A DNA stretch of 36,111 nucleotides. It comes from Streptosporangiaceae bacterium. Lineage in GTDB: Bacteria > Actinomycetota > Actinomycetes > Streptosporangiales > Streptosporangiaceae. The stretch lies in NCBI GenBank assembly GCA_030040475.1, contig JASHTQ010000400.1:1-36111 (forward strand), in the 5' to 3' direction. Under the pieces are notes generated by a model that saw only the letters and a program-made list of their open reading frames with translations, was not told where the DNA came from and searched no databases. The position numbers were made by a program, and so were the translations under genes. Below, piece after piece: positions 8,010 to 16,230 of this stretch. How positions within the stretch are numbered: position 1 is the first letter of the stretch; every line of letters starts with the position of its first letter.

Positions 8010-9305
8010 ATGACGACGGCCCACAGAGGCCTCCGGACCCAGGCAGAGCGCCCAAGGGAAAGCCGCCCGCTGCGGGTGGCGGTGGAGGCCATCGCCACGG
8101 CGCCCGGAGGAGGACTGAGCTACCTCCAAAGCCAGCTCCCGGAACTGGAGCGTCACGGTATCGCGCTGCTGGTGTTCGCGCGCACCGCAGTCGCCGCAGA
8201 CCTGCGAGATGTTCTTAGATCGCCGGCCAGCGCGGTACGTGTGGTCGACGGGAGGTCCCGCGTTGCGCGGCTGCGCTTTATCCACGCTCGGCTGGCCGTC
8301 GAGGCCCGGCGCTGGGGCGCCGAGGTGCTGTACTGCCCTGGCTCCACGGCGCCGTTGCGGTCAGGAGGGATCCCCACCGTGGTGTGCGTGCAGAATTCCC
8401 AGTTGTTCGGGGCTGAGGCTCCCCGATCGCTGCGGATGGCAGTCGCGCGGCCGGTCGCCTGGCTCTCGGCCCTCCGGGCCTCGGAGCTTGTCCATATCTC
8501 GGTTTCGACTGCGGCCGAGTTCTCGCGCCACTCCGCTCTCCGGCGCTCCTACTCGATCGTCCTGTCGGGTCTCGGACAGGCTGAGCAAGCCTCCCGGCGC
8601 ACAGCGAATATCCACCGCGACGCCATTGTGGTGGTCTCTAATCTCTACGCGTACAAGCGTATCGGCGAGGTCGTCGCCGCCTTTGCCGCAGAGCGGGACC
8701 TGCGCGACTCCTATGAGCTGGTCATCGCCGGGGACGAGCTAGAGGCCGGCCTGCGCCGACGTCTGGAGGATCTGGCGTCTGCACTGGACTGCGCACAGAG
8801 CGTCCGGTTCACGGGCTTCCTGACGAAAGCCGAATTGCTGGACCTCTACCAACGCGCCGTAGTGCTGGTGAGCGCGAGCCGAAAAGAGGCGTTCCCGTTG
8901 CCGCCAGGGGAGGCGCTGGCCATGTCAGTCCCCGTGGTGCTGTCCGACATTGCCCCGCACCGGGAGCTCTACAGGCGCTGGGCGCGCCTCGTCACGCCCG
9001 GCGATGTGGCCGGGCTAGGCCAGGCGATGTTGGCGGCCGTGCGTCAAGGGTGCGTGCCGGACGATCAGGTCGAGAAGCTGAAGGCTACTTTCTCGTGGGC
9101 ACGCAATGGCGAGGCGCTCGCGCGCATCTTGCGGCGGGCCGCTGTCACGGGCCCGGTCCCCGTCAAGCGAAAGCTCCAGGCGGTGCAGCTTGCCGCGCTG
9201 CCCCGTGCCGTTAGAACCGTCATCGGCTGGGCGACGCGAGCCGGACCAGGGCTTCCGTGCTCCCGGGACCACGAGCGTACCGCCTGCCCAGGGGGAGGTA
9301 GGTGA
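8010..9305 (+). CDS. Family 4 glycosyltransferase (GT-B fold)
   Basis: A 431-aa GT4-type enzyme. The N-terminal half has LRVAVEAIATAPGGGLSYL, a glycine-rich acceptor-side loop. The C-terminal half has VVSNLYAYKRIGEVVAAF, the VRFTGFLTKAEL segment and SASRKEAFPLPPGEALA. The last carries the E-x7-E type donor-binding motif and is followed by SVPVVLSDIAPHREL. These are standard GT4 nucleotide-sugar site features. The first 20 residues are polar, and ATG 8010 lies one base after the polymerase stop (TGACATG), so the genes are probably coupled. The tail after about residue 375 is basic and may contact the membrane. The donor sugar cannot be read from sequence. Confidence 0.86.
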   Translation: MTTAHRGLRTQAERPRESRPLRVAVEAIATAPGGGLSYLQSQLPELERHGIALLVFARTAVAADLRDVLRSPASAVRVVDGRSRVARLRFIHARLAVEARRWGAEVLYCPGSTAPLRSGGIPTVVCVQNSQLFGAEAPRSLRMAVARPVAWLSALRASELVHISVSTAAEFSRHSALRRSYSIVLSGLGQAEQASRRTANIHRDAIVVVSNLYAYKRIGEVVAAFAAERDLRDSYELVIAGDELEAGLRRRLEDLASALDCAQSVRFTGFLTKAELLDLYQRAVVLVSASRKEAFPLPPGEALAMSVPVVLSDIAPHRELYRRWARLVTPGDVAGLGQAMLAAVRQGCVPDDQVEKLKATFSWARNGEALARILRRAAVTGPVPVKRKLQAVQLAALPRAVRTVIGWATRAGPGLPCSRDHERTACPGGGR

Positions 9306-9306
9306 G

Positions 9307-10404
9307 ATGCTGGTGATCGTCCACAACATCCTCGCCCCCTATCGCGTGCCGTTGTTCAACAAGCTCGGGCAGAGTCTCGATGGCCAACTGGCCGTCGTCC
9401 TCAGCCGGGACACCCACCGCAAGCGGCGCCGCTGGTCTGTCCCGTGGCAGGACGTGTCATTCCAGACGGAGCTGCTGCGCACACTAGGTATAGCCCATGG
9501 CGAGCGTGTCTTTGATGCTTCCTTCGGGGTCAGCCGGACGCTCGATCGGCTCTCCCCGGAGGTGGTTGTCCTGGGTGGCTGGGACCTATCGGCTTCGTGG
9601 TCGTCCTTGCGCTGGTGTCATCGCCGCGCTGTGCCGGCTGTGGCCTGGGTTGAGAGCGGCGTCGTCACCGGATCGTTCCGGGATCCGCTCAGTTCGCTGG
9701 CCCGCCGACGGTTCCTGGACGGCTGCAGCGCGGCGCTGGTGAGCGGTGACGCCGCGGCGGCTTTCGTGAACCAGCTGCGGCCAGGCCTGCCCACGACCGT
9801 GGTCCGTAACGCGATCGGTCTCTCTGCGCTTCATGCGCTGCCAGCACCGACCGCCGTGAGCGCACTGTTCGTGGGAGAGCTGTCACAGCGCAAGGGAGTC
9901 GACGTCCTGCTCGAGGCTCTGCCCGGACTGCTGCAGCATCTTGAGAGGGTCGTGATCGTGGGCGATGGGCAGTTGCGACCCGCGGTCGCGGACGCAGCTT
10001 GGCGCCTGGAGAGAGTTCACTACCTCGGATACCTGGAAGGCCCGCACCTTGTGAACGCGTTCGCGTCTGCCGGCGTCGTCGTGGCGCCGAGCCGCAAGGA
10101 CCCGGCGCCGCTCGTCGCGTCGGAGGCGCTCGCCGCCGGTCGGCCCCTCGTGCTGGGCCCTGGGGTTGGGAATGCCGACGACCTGCGTCGCCTCTCGCCC
10201 GAGGCAGTGAACGTGATGGCAACAGCGTCCGCCTCAGAGCTGGTCGGAAGCGTGCGCAAGGTGCTCGGACGCGTGGTCCCCCCGGCCGCCCGTACCGCCT
10301 TCACCCCGAGCTCCTGTGCCGAGGCGTTCCTGAAGGGCACACGGGTCGTCTTGCCCGCACAGACGCCGATCCGGCAGATCGTCCCAGAAAGACAGAGAAG
10401 CTGA
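9307..10404 (+). CDS. Family 4 glycosyltransferase
   Basis: A 365-aa GT-B enzyme starting MLVIVHNILAPYRVPLFNKL, a typical GT4 opening for enzymes acting on lipid-linked acceptors. It also has SALFVGELSQRKGVDVLLEAL at the start of the donor domain, the VHYLGYLEGPHL segment and PSRKDPAPLVASEALAAGRP with the two donor-site glutamate/aspartate positions. ATG 9307 is preceded by GGGGGAGG at about 9291, an excellent ribosome site. Longer reading frames upstream are overlap with the previous GT gene. It adds one residue to the repeat unit; which one is unknown. Confidence 0.86.
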   Translation: MLVIVHNILAPYRVPLFNKLGQSLDGQLAVVLSRDTHRKRRRWSVPWQDVSFQTELLRTLGIAHGERVFDASFGVSRTLDRLSPEVVVLGGWDLSASWSSLRWCHRRAVPAVAWVESGVVTGSFRDPLSSLARRRFLDGCSAALVSGDAAAAFVNQLRPGLPTTVVRNAIGLSALHALPAPTAVSALFVGELSQRKGVDVLLEALPGLLQHLERVVIVGDGQLRPAVADAAWRLERVHYLGYLEGPHLVNAFASAGVVVAPSRKDPAPLVASEALAAGRPLVLGPGVGNADDLRRLSPEAVNVMATASASELVGSVRKVLGRVVPPAARTAFTPSSCAEAFLKGTRVVLPAQTPIRQIVPERQRS

Positions 10405-10421
10405 ACTGAGTGAGGGTGGCC

Positions 10422-11027
10422 ATGAAGTGCTCCCGATTGGCGCGCTTGCCTGTCTGGGCAGTCACCAAGTACTGCGAGCGGACCGGGCGAAGCCGGCATC
10501 TTCCGGCAGCCTCGGGACTGGCACTGAATATCGGGACGGGTGGATACGACCTGGTGGGCTGGGTCAATCTCGACGAGACAAAGCCCGGCGACGTGCTGGC
10601 CCGGGTCCCGCCCGCGCCGTTCCGGGATGAGTGCTTCGACGAGATTCTCATGAGTCACGTCGTGGAACACATGACGCTCGACGACGGTCGTGCCCTGATA
10701 AGGGAGTGTCACCGTATCCTCAAGCCCGGTGGGGTTGTGACCGTGATCGTCCCTGACGCGAAGATCATCTCGCTCGCGTACCTGGCCGGGCAGCTCGACA
10801 ACGAGACGTTGAACGACCTGTACGTGTACTCGTACTGTCAGGAATCCCAGCACCGGTGGTTCTATGATCGTCGAACACTGAACCAGCTGGTCGCGGACGG
10901 CGGGTTTGTCGGGCTCCGTCGGCTGAATCGCTTCACCGACGCCCACATGATGGCTCCGGCCTGGTTCCAAGTGGGAGTCGCCGCGGTCAAGCCACCTACG
11001 TCGACCTCGACGAACAGCTTCGGATAA
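10422..11027 (+). CDS. Class I SAM-dependent methyltransferase
   Basis: A protein of about 201 aa with a compact Rossmann methyltransferase fold. It carries ALNIGTGGYDLVGWVNLD, a motif I variant seen in small polysaccharide methyltransferases. It then has FDEILMSHVVEHMTLDDG and CHRILKPGGVVTVIVPD, the classic motifs of the UbiE/Methyltransf_11 type. The C-terminus has a substrate-side CQESQHRWFYDRRTL segment. I prefer ATG 10422, which has GAGGG five bases upstream; GTG 10410 is an alternative adding four residues. It lies 17 bp after the GT4 gene and 4 bp before the flippase. It probably methylates a sugar of the repeat unit or its nucleotide precursor. Confidence 0.85.
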   Translation: MKCSRLARLPVWAVTKYCERTGRSRHLPAASGLALNIGTGGYDLVGWVNLDETKPGDVLARVPPAPFRDECFDEILMSHVVEHMTLDDGRALIRECHRILKPGGVVTVIVPDAKIISLAYLAGQLDNETLNDLYVYSYCQESQHRWFYDRRTLNQLVADGGFVGLRRLNRFTDAHMMAPAWFQVGVAAVKPPTSTSTNSFG

Positions 11028-11031
11028 GCCC

Positions 11032-12585
11032 GTGCATCCCTGGCGCAATGCTCAGCAGTCCCGGTCGAACATTTTGACCGGGAGCGCTTGGAGCCTGGCT
11101 TCCTGGCTCCTTTCGGCGGTGATGGCGTTCCCTCTCACGGTGGTCCTCGTCCGGCTGATGTCACCTTCCTCCTTCGGCACCTATGCGCTGGCAACGGGCG
11201 TCAGCGGGTTCCTCGTCCCCTTCGCGGCATTCGGGTTGCAGGGAAGCGTCGCCAACCGAGCTACTGAGGCGCTGACCTCAAAGGAGCACCAGGGCCTCAG
11301 CATGGTTGCGAGGGCCGCTACGCGGGTGAGCGTGTACCTGGTGGTGTTTGCCTCGGTGACTGTGGCGGCCGTCTCGCTGATAATGAGCCGGGTATCCTCC
11401 TTGTCGCCGGTCGTCCCGGCATTCCTCGCGCTCGCGCCGGTGGCGCTCGTCGCCCCGCTGAGTGAAGCTGCGATGGGCCTCGTCCAAGCGACGTTCCAGC
11501 CGAAGATCCCTCTGAAGTGCGGCGTATTGAGATCCGGCCTCCTGCTGGCATTGGTGATCAGCCTGCTGGTGGCGGGCTTGCGCTCGGCTGTGTTCATGGC
11601 CGCGGCGCAGTCGGTGGCGGTGGGGGCCGGCGTCGTCGTCCTGGTCCTGTGGTCGGGGTGGGTAGGCCAGTTGCGCACCCGCCCCGAACGATCCCTTGGC
11701 AGCAGGCACTTCATGACCTTCGGTCTGGCCGTGCTGGCCAATACGACATTCTTTGTGGCCGCCTCCCAACTCGACGTGGTCTTCCTCGGGGGATTTCACG
11801 GCCGCGCAGCGGCAGGGGCGTACGCGCCGGTCTCCGGGATCGCTGATGGCATCGGAGCGCTGTTCGCCATCCTCATTAGCTACGCTCTGCCGGCAATGAC
11901 GGCAGCACGGATCCGTGGGAAGGATGCGGACCTGCTCGACCTCACTAGGTGGATTTCGCGGTGGGGGCTGGTCGTGTGCGCCCCGGCACTGGCGCTCATG
12001 GCCGCGGCACCCGGTCCTCTTGTGCATGTGTTGTTCGGGAACCGATCCACCGGGATGGTGCTCCCGGCCCGCATCCTCGCCGCCGGGGTCACGGTCGATG
12101 TGCTGCTAGGCTTCAACACCTACGCGATCCTCGCCTTGGGCCTTTCCCGGGTGCTCGTCCGGAACGCGCTCGCTGGACTTGTTGTGAGCGTGATTGCCTG
12201 CGCGACGCTGATCCCCCACCTGGGGGCGATCGGGGCGGCAGCCGCGACGGCCCTTGCCGTCCTCGCCGTCAACGGCTTGGCCTCGTCGTTCTTGTGGCAC
12301 CAGGCGCACTTCCTCCCCTGGGACCGCCCGCTCGTTCTGACGGCGGCGGCATTTGCCGCAGGGACGGGGGCGGCTGTTCTCCTGTCTCGGCTCGTGCCCA
12401 ACGGCCTTGGACAGCTGGCGATTGCCGCCACCTTGGGCGGTATCCCGACGCTTGCCGTTTCCGTTCTGGCGAGCGGCGCTGATCGGGAGATGCTGGCCGC
12501 CGCGCTGGGCATCGTGCATGGGAAGGTGCGACTCGTCTATCGAGGTAGGCATGAAAGATCACTTCTTGGATCACACCGATTATGA
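11032..12585 (+). CDS. Wzx-like polysaccharide flippase (MOP superfamily)
   Basis: A 517-aa multi-pass membrane protein with roughly twelve to fourteen helices. It begins QSRSNILTGSAWSLASWLLS and continues LVRLMSPSSFGTYALATG, the conserved opening of Wzx/PST flippases. Expected role: moving the undecaprenyl-linked repeat unit across the membrane for Wzy. GTG 11032 is four bases after the methyltransferase stop. The last dozen or so residues (after KVRLVYRG) are odd: they are an out-of-frame reading of a GT2 gene fragment that begins at about 12540, so the natural C-terminus was probably replaced. A homologous short piece of this gene (11903-11995) occurs again at 13816-13930. Confidence 0.87.
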   Translation: MHPWRNAQQSRSNILTGSAWSLASWLLSAVMAFPLTVVLVRLMSPSSFGTYALATGVSGFLVPFAAFGLQGSVANRATEALTSKEHQGLSMVARAATRVSVYLVVFASVTVAAVSLIMSRVSSLSPVVPAFLALAPVALVAPLSEAAMGLVQATFQPKIPLKCGVLRSGLLLALVISLLVAGLRSAVFMAAAQSVAVGAGVVVLVLWSGWVGQLRTRPERSLGSRHFMTFGLAVLANTTFFVAASQLDVVFLGGFHGRAAAGAYAPVSGIADGIGALFAILISYALPAMTAARIRGKDADLLDLTRWISRWGLVVCAPALALMAAAPGPLVHVLFGNRSTGMVLPARILAAGVTVDVLLGFNTYAILALGLSRVLVRNALAGLVVSVIACATLIPHLGAIGAAAATALAVLAVNGLASSFLWHQAHFLPWDRPLVLTAAAFAAGTGAAVLLSRLVPNGLGQLAIAATLGGIPTLAVSVLASGADREMLAAALGIVHGKVRLVYRGRHERSLLGSHRL

Positions 12586-12666
12586 ATACTGGGCTCGGAT
12601 CATTGGCGCCGGACGTCGGGTGCTGACTTGCCCGACCGCGGCTGAAACGTAAATCGCTTCAGAAAG
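12540..12666 (+). pseudogene. Internal fragment of the GT2 gene found intact at 13931-14905
   Basis: Bases 12557-12644 align with 14489-14576 with few mismatches. The reading FLDHTDYEYWARIIGAG at 12563-12613 matches FLDHTDYEYCARIIGAG in the intact enzyme. Weaker similarity extends left to about 12530 and right to about 12665 with a 14-bp gap. The fragment corresponds to about residues 187-220 of the intact GT2 and has no start, catalytic DDD segment or C-terminus. It provides, out of frame, the stop codon of the flippase. It is a relic of a second GT2 copy. Confidence 0.88.
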
Positions 12667-12674
12667 GCGAGGCT

Positions 12675-13703
12675 ATGGTCTCCCGAAATGTCAGGTTGCG
12701 GGCAAACATCGGCCGCACTTTGGTGGGCCGGGTGCTGGAAATCGGTCCGGGAACCAGCCCTTTCCCGGTCGCTCCATCTGCACGAGTCACGTACGTCGAC
12801 CGCCGCGTTGAAGGCGGCCGCGACGCGAACTGGCCCGAACTGAAAGGCGCGCCGCACGGACCAGAGCCCCACCTCAACCTCAACGTCGACGTCGATCGGC
12901 TCAGCCCAATACAGGACGCCAGCTTCGATGCGGTCATTGCCTCTCACGTGATCGAGCACCTAGCCAATCCGCTACGCGCCTTGCAGGAGTTCCACCGGGT
13001 GCTGCGACCTGGGGGCCGTCTGGTGCTGATAGTGCCTGACCGCACGCGCACCTTCGATCGGGTAAGACGGCCGACCGCCCTCCGGCACCTTCTTGATGAA
13101 CACGCCCGCGACGTCGCCGAAGTCTCCGAGGAGCACATTCGCGAGTTCTGCCAGGCCATTTACTCGCAGCCGCCGATCCATCCGCCCGAGGTACGAGAAT
13201 GGTATAATCCTGCGACACTTGACAGTGATCGCCTCGCGCTGATGCGCCGCAGGTCCATCCACGTCCACTGCTGGACACCTGAAGAGTTCGCCGCCCTCAT
13301 TACCGCGGCCATCAGCCGCAATCTTATGACATGGCAGATCGCAGACAGCTACTTCTTTGAGGACTGCGGCAGAAAAGGCGAGTTTAGCCTGGTTCTTCAA
13401 CGACCGGCCACGCCACAGGTTGGCGGCTTCCTCGATTTTGTCAGTTCATGGTGCGACCAAATTCTCGGCAACCTCTACCGTGACCCGCAGCGGGTAATCG
13501 GTTTCCAAAGAGCGTTGGAGTCAGACATGGAGGGCTGGCCGGAACTGCCCGCCGCGCAGGCAGATATTGTGGAGTCGCTCGCCTGTCATGTCGCTCGCAG
13601 CCCCCAAAGAAAGGCTGCCCAGCTAGCAGCAAGGGGCCAATCATTGGCGCAGCACGCGCTTGCAGCAACACGGACCAGGGCGCGTCGGTTGATATATCCT
13701 TAG
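12675..13703 (+). CDS. SAM-dependent methyltransferase, long form
   Basis: A 342-aa protein whose N-terminal 200 residues form a class I methyltransferase. Motif I is VLEIGPGTSPFPV at about residues 20-32. FDAVIASHVIEHLANPLRAL and FHRVLRPGGRLVLIVPD follow, matching Methyltransf_11. An HEAR-like substrate segment with several His (IHPPEVREWY, IHVHCWTPEEF) sits at about 165-205. The C-terminal 130 residues are helical and not recognised. ATG 12675 follows AGAAAGGCGAGG. The gene sits between a GT2 fragment and a flippase fragment, so it lies inside the duplication scar. It probably modifies the polysaccharide or a terminal sugar; methylation as a chain-end signal is a possibility but not shown. 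Confidence 0.83.
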   Translation: MVSRNVRLRANIGRTLVGRVLEIGPGTSPFPVAPSARVTYVDRRVEGGRDANWPELKGAPHGPEPHLNLNVDVDRLSPIQDASFDAVIASHVIEHLANPLRALQEFHRVLRPGGRLVLIVPDRTRTFDRVRRPTALRHLLDEHARDVAEVSEEHIREFCQAIYSQPPIHPPEVREWYNPATLDSDRLALMRRRSIHVHCWTPEEFAALITAAISRNLMTWQIADSYFFEDCGRKGEFSLVLQRPATPQVGGFLDFVSSWCDQILGNLYRDPQRVIGFQRALESDMEGWPELPAAQADIVESLACHVARSPQRKAAQLAARGQSLAQHALAATRTRARRLIYP

Positions 13704-13815
13704 CCACAATTCTGAAGAGTTCGGCGAAAGCCTTATGACGTGCTCTCGCCGAGGCCGCCCCAGAAGGCTCCTGCGGAAATAGGTAGAACGGATCAATGCC
13801 AGAAAGGACCCGTAG

Positions 13816-13930
13816 CCAATGGACGAAGAGTACACAGCACGGACCCGCAGGAGGATGCGGACCTGCTCGGCCTCACCAGGTGAATTTCACGGTCGGGTTG
13901 GTCTTGCGCGACCCTCCTGGACTGGTTGCG
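13816..13930 (+). pseudogene. Fragment of the flippase gene upstream of the GT2
   Basis: Bases 13835-13930 align with about 11902-11995 inside the flippase, sharing AGGATGCGGACCTGCTCG and most bases on either side. In the flippase-equivalent frame it reads DADLL-like GCGGACCTGCTC and then TGA where the flippase has TGG, so tryptophan has become a stop. Similarity weakens leftward of 13835 and ends at the GT2 start codon. It is non-coding now and supplies the sequence just upstream of the GT2 start. Confidence 0.82.
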
Positions 13931-14905
13931 ATGACCGAGCGTGATCTTCTGGCGGCCGGCTCGATCACGGCACGAGCCGCGGACCCGGCTCGCTTCGTGG
14001 CGGCCGTCATCATCACCTACAACTGTTACACCTCGATCGAGCGGACGATCCTCGCGGTGGCCGACCAGGTAGGCAAGGTGATCATCGTTGACAACGGATC
14101 GGGGCCGGAGACACTGAATGCGATTAGGAGCGCAATTGATCGCAATCAGCTGCAGAGTTGCGAGCTCCTTCCCCAGGGCCGGAATCTCGGTATCGGGGCA
14201 GCCCTCAACGTAGGTGTGCGTTCCGCGCTGGCGGTCGGAGCGCAGTATGTCTTGACACTCGATGACGACACCGAGGTCTTCCCCGGAACTGTCGCAGAGC
14301 TTATTCGTTGTTTCATGGACCATGAAGCCGAGGACGTCGGCATCGTCTGGGGTCACTGGATTGACGAGGTCAATTCCCTGCAAATCAGTCGCAAGGAGGG
14401 GGATGCACCGCGACGTGTTGAACGGATCCCCTCGTCTGGCTGCATGATTCGCCGCGAGACATTCGAGTCTGTCGGGATGTTCCGTGAAGATTACTTCTTG
14501 GACCACACCGATTATGAATATTGCGCTCGGATCATCGGCGCCGGATGGCAGCTGCTGACTTGCCCGGCCGCCCCCGTTTTTCACCGATCAGGGGGTAAGG
14601 TCCTTCGGAAATTCTTCGGGCGAACCGTCGTGGTAAACAATTACCCGGCAGAGCGCCTGTTTCTCTTTTGCAGAAATGGAATCGTCCTATACCTCTGGGA
14701 GAGGAGATCGGGTCGTTACCTTCGCGCGCACTGTCGCAGCATGGCCGCGATTATCGTCAAGTCAATCTTGTACGAGCGGGGAAAGTCGCGAAAGGTCTGG
14801 GCGATCATCCACGCATCCGTAGCGGGTCTATTGGGGCACCTCGGCCCGCCCGCTCTGAGGGACGGCGACTACCGCATTCGCCGTTTGGAAGAAGATGGGA
14901 GCTGA
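13931..14905 (+). CDS. Family 2 glycosyltransferase
   Basis: A 324-aa GT-A enzyme: FVAAVIITYNCYTSIERTI opens the fold, VIIVDNGSGPETL is the nucleotide site, NLGIGAALNVGV follows, and VLTLDDDTEVFPG is the metal-binding DxD region. PSSGCMIRRETFESVGMFRED and DYFLDHTDYEYCARI form the acceptor side. It resembles RfbF/WbbL-type rhamnosyltransferases. ATG 13931 is chosen because the open frame before it (to 13796) reads flippase remnant sequence in another frame. No strong ribosome site is visible, so expression may rely on sequence brought by the fragment. It is the last gene of the rightward arm and converges on the FkbM-type gene. Confidence 0.87.
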   Translation: MTERDLLAAGSITARAADPARFVAAVIITYNCYTSIERTILAVADQVGKVIIVDNGSGPETLNAIRSAIDRNQLQSCELLPQGRNLGIGAALNVGVRSALAVGAQYVLTLDDDTEVFPGTVAELIRCFMDHEAEDVGIVWGHWIDEVNSLQISRKEGDAPRRVERIPSSGCMIRRETFESVGMFREDYFLDHTDYEYCARIIGAGWQLLTCPAAPVFHRSGGKVLRKFFGRTVVVNNYPAERLFLFCRNGIVLYLWERRSGRYLRAHCRSMAAIIVKSILYERGKSRKVWAIIHASVAGLLGHLGPPALRDGDYRIRRLEEDGS

Positions 14906-14999
14906 ATTGGCCCACGATTCTGCGTCCTGAACTGATTCGAAGCTGTGGCCTACAGGTTCTCGGTTGGCGAGAGCTGGATTTGCGCCTGAGACGGCAATT

Positions 15000-15776
15000 T
15001 CACCGCGTCAAAGCGAGGACGTCGCCGTTGCCCGCTATGATGTGAAACCCCTGGTCCAGCAACAGGTCGCGGAGCTGGGCTGGGCTAACCGAGCGGGCGG
15101 GGCGGTGTGCTTCATGCAGTTCGATGATAAGCAGGCGACACTTCTCAAGCACGGCGCGATCCTGCTCAATGATCTCCAGTTCGGCGCCCTCGATATCACA
15201 GATCAGCTGGAAGCTGCCCAGGGAGAACTCCTGGCAAATCTCCCGAAGCGTCGTGGTCTGAGCATGAATCGTCCGGAATCCCAGGGCGTGCTTATATCCT
15301 TTCCGCGAGCCGAAGGAGCCAGCCGGGATGACGAAATCAGCATGACTGCGACGATCGGCACCCAGCGGATAGGCGATGGCCATCGGCAGAATACTGAACA
15401 TATTTCCACAGGAGTTTAGGGAAAGGTTTCGTTCGAGGATAGGCAGGAGTTCAGGCCGGAATTCCGCAGTTATCAGGCGGGCAGGGGGCGTCAGCTTCCC
15501 CAGAATCACTGAACCGGTGACCCCGAGAGCACCGCCCAGTTCGATGGTGTCAAGATCCGGAATTAGCAGACTCTGTACAAAAGTGAGCTCTGCATTCTCG
15601 TATGTCTGAAAAGCCAACGCAGCACAGACCTCAGCGGAGACAACATCCCTCGGAGTCGTGACGATGCAAGCTCCATGCACCGCGAAGCGATCGTGCTTCA
15701 CACGTCGAAGCGCACCACCGACAATTCGATTCAGCAGCATCCAGCGGGCCACGGACTTCATTCTCCTTGGCGCCAT
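15000..15776 (-). CDS. FkbM family methyltransferase
   Basis: A protein of about 258 aa with the FkbM-type SAM domain. It has DTIELGGALGVTGSVIL (motif I), LITAEFRPELLPILERNLSL (acidic SAM-binding strand), then LICDIEGAELEIIEQD and CRLLIIELHEA, the conserved late motifs. These enzymes O-methylate sugars or small hydroxylated substrates and are frequent in exopolysaccharide clusters. Several starts are possible. I use ATG 15776; ATG 15761 has AAGGAGA just upstream but too close, and the frame is open to 15929. It is the only gene in the middle of the locus on the minus strand. It is less GC-rich than the leftward arm that follows, like the rest of the cassette. Confidence 0.82.
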   Translation of the reverse strand: MAPRRMKSVARWMLLNRIVGGALRRVKHDRFAVHGACIVTTPRDVVSAEVCAALAFQTYENAELTFVQSLLIPDLDTIELGGALGVTGSVILGKLTPPARLITAEFRPELLPILERNLSLNSCGNMFSILPMAIAYPLGADRRSHADFVIPAGSFGSRKGYKHALGFRTIHAQTTTLREICQEFSLGSFQLICDIEGAELEIIEQDRAVLEKCRLLIIELHEAHRPARSVSPAQLRDLLLDQGFHIIAGNGDVLALTR

Positions 15777-16056
15777 GAAAGCGAGATTACCACTGCGCGA
15801 AGCACCGATGCTAGACCTCCTGTTGTGGCCATGGTGCATCGGCCTATCGCCCAAGCAGTGCCGACCATAAGACGCCCTTGTCCGCGCGGTGGGCGAACGT
15901 ATATGCCCGAAATGCCCGGGACCCGGCATGATCCTCTACTCGAATTCTCACGTACTTGCCGAGATGCGTCCTTTGCCGCGATTCACGCCACGCCTGACGG
16001 TTGAGACCGATACCTGAGATCACGGGAGAGTCGAGCTGGAACCCGGGTCCAGCACA

Positions 16057-16230
16057 TCAAGACGGAACTACCGAACCAAACCTCTTGCGATCCATCAGCG
16101 GTTCGTCCGGAGCGTATTTCATTGCGCGGCCCGCCGCTTTGGCCTCGAATAGCCGCGATACCTCCTGGACCTGAGCGTCCGACTCGGCGGCGTCCTGGCG
16201 CACGACGGTGAGCAGACGCTGAGCCGTCAC
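16057..16230 (-). CDS. 57-aa ORF coupled to the oxidoreductase, probably a truncated gene
   Basis: GTG at 16230 overlaps the stop of the bi-domain oxidoreductase by four bases (GTGA), exactly as the other leftward genes overlap one another. It reads VTAQRLLTVVRQDAAESDAQ, then VQEVSRLFEAKAAGRAM, and stops at 16057 after 57 residues. The first 40 or so codons have strongly GC-rich third positions like the neighbours. The last 17 (after GRAM) do not. I read this as the 5' end of a larger gene cut by the edge of the variable cassette near 16110. No family is recognised. It could also be a genuine small protein. Confidence 0.5.
   Translation of the reverse strand: MTAQRLLTVVRQDAAESDAQVQEVSRLFEAKAAGRAMKYAPDEPLMDRKRFGSVVPS

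Noticed and set aside
12675..13703. The methyltransferase between the duplicated fragments as a mobile-element cargo
   Set aside because: No transposase, terminal inverted repeats or target duplication are visible; duplication with decay explains the fragments better.
14906..14999. Terminator between the convergent GT2 and FkbM-type genes
   Set aside because: No stable stem with T-run could be found by eye in the 94-bp gap.
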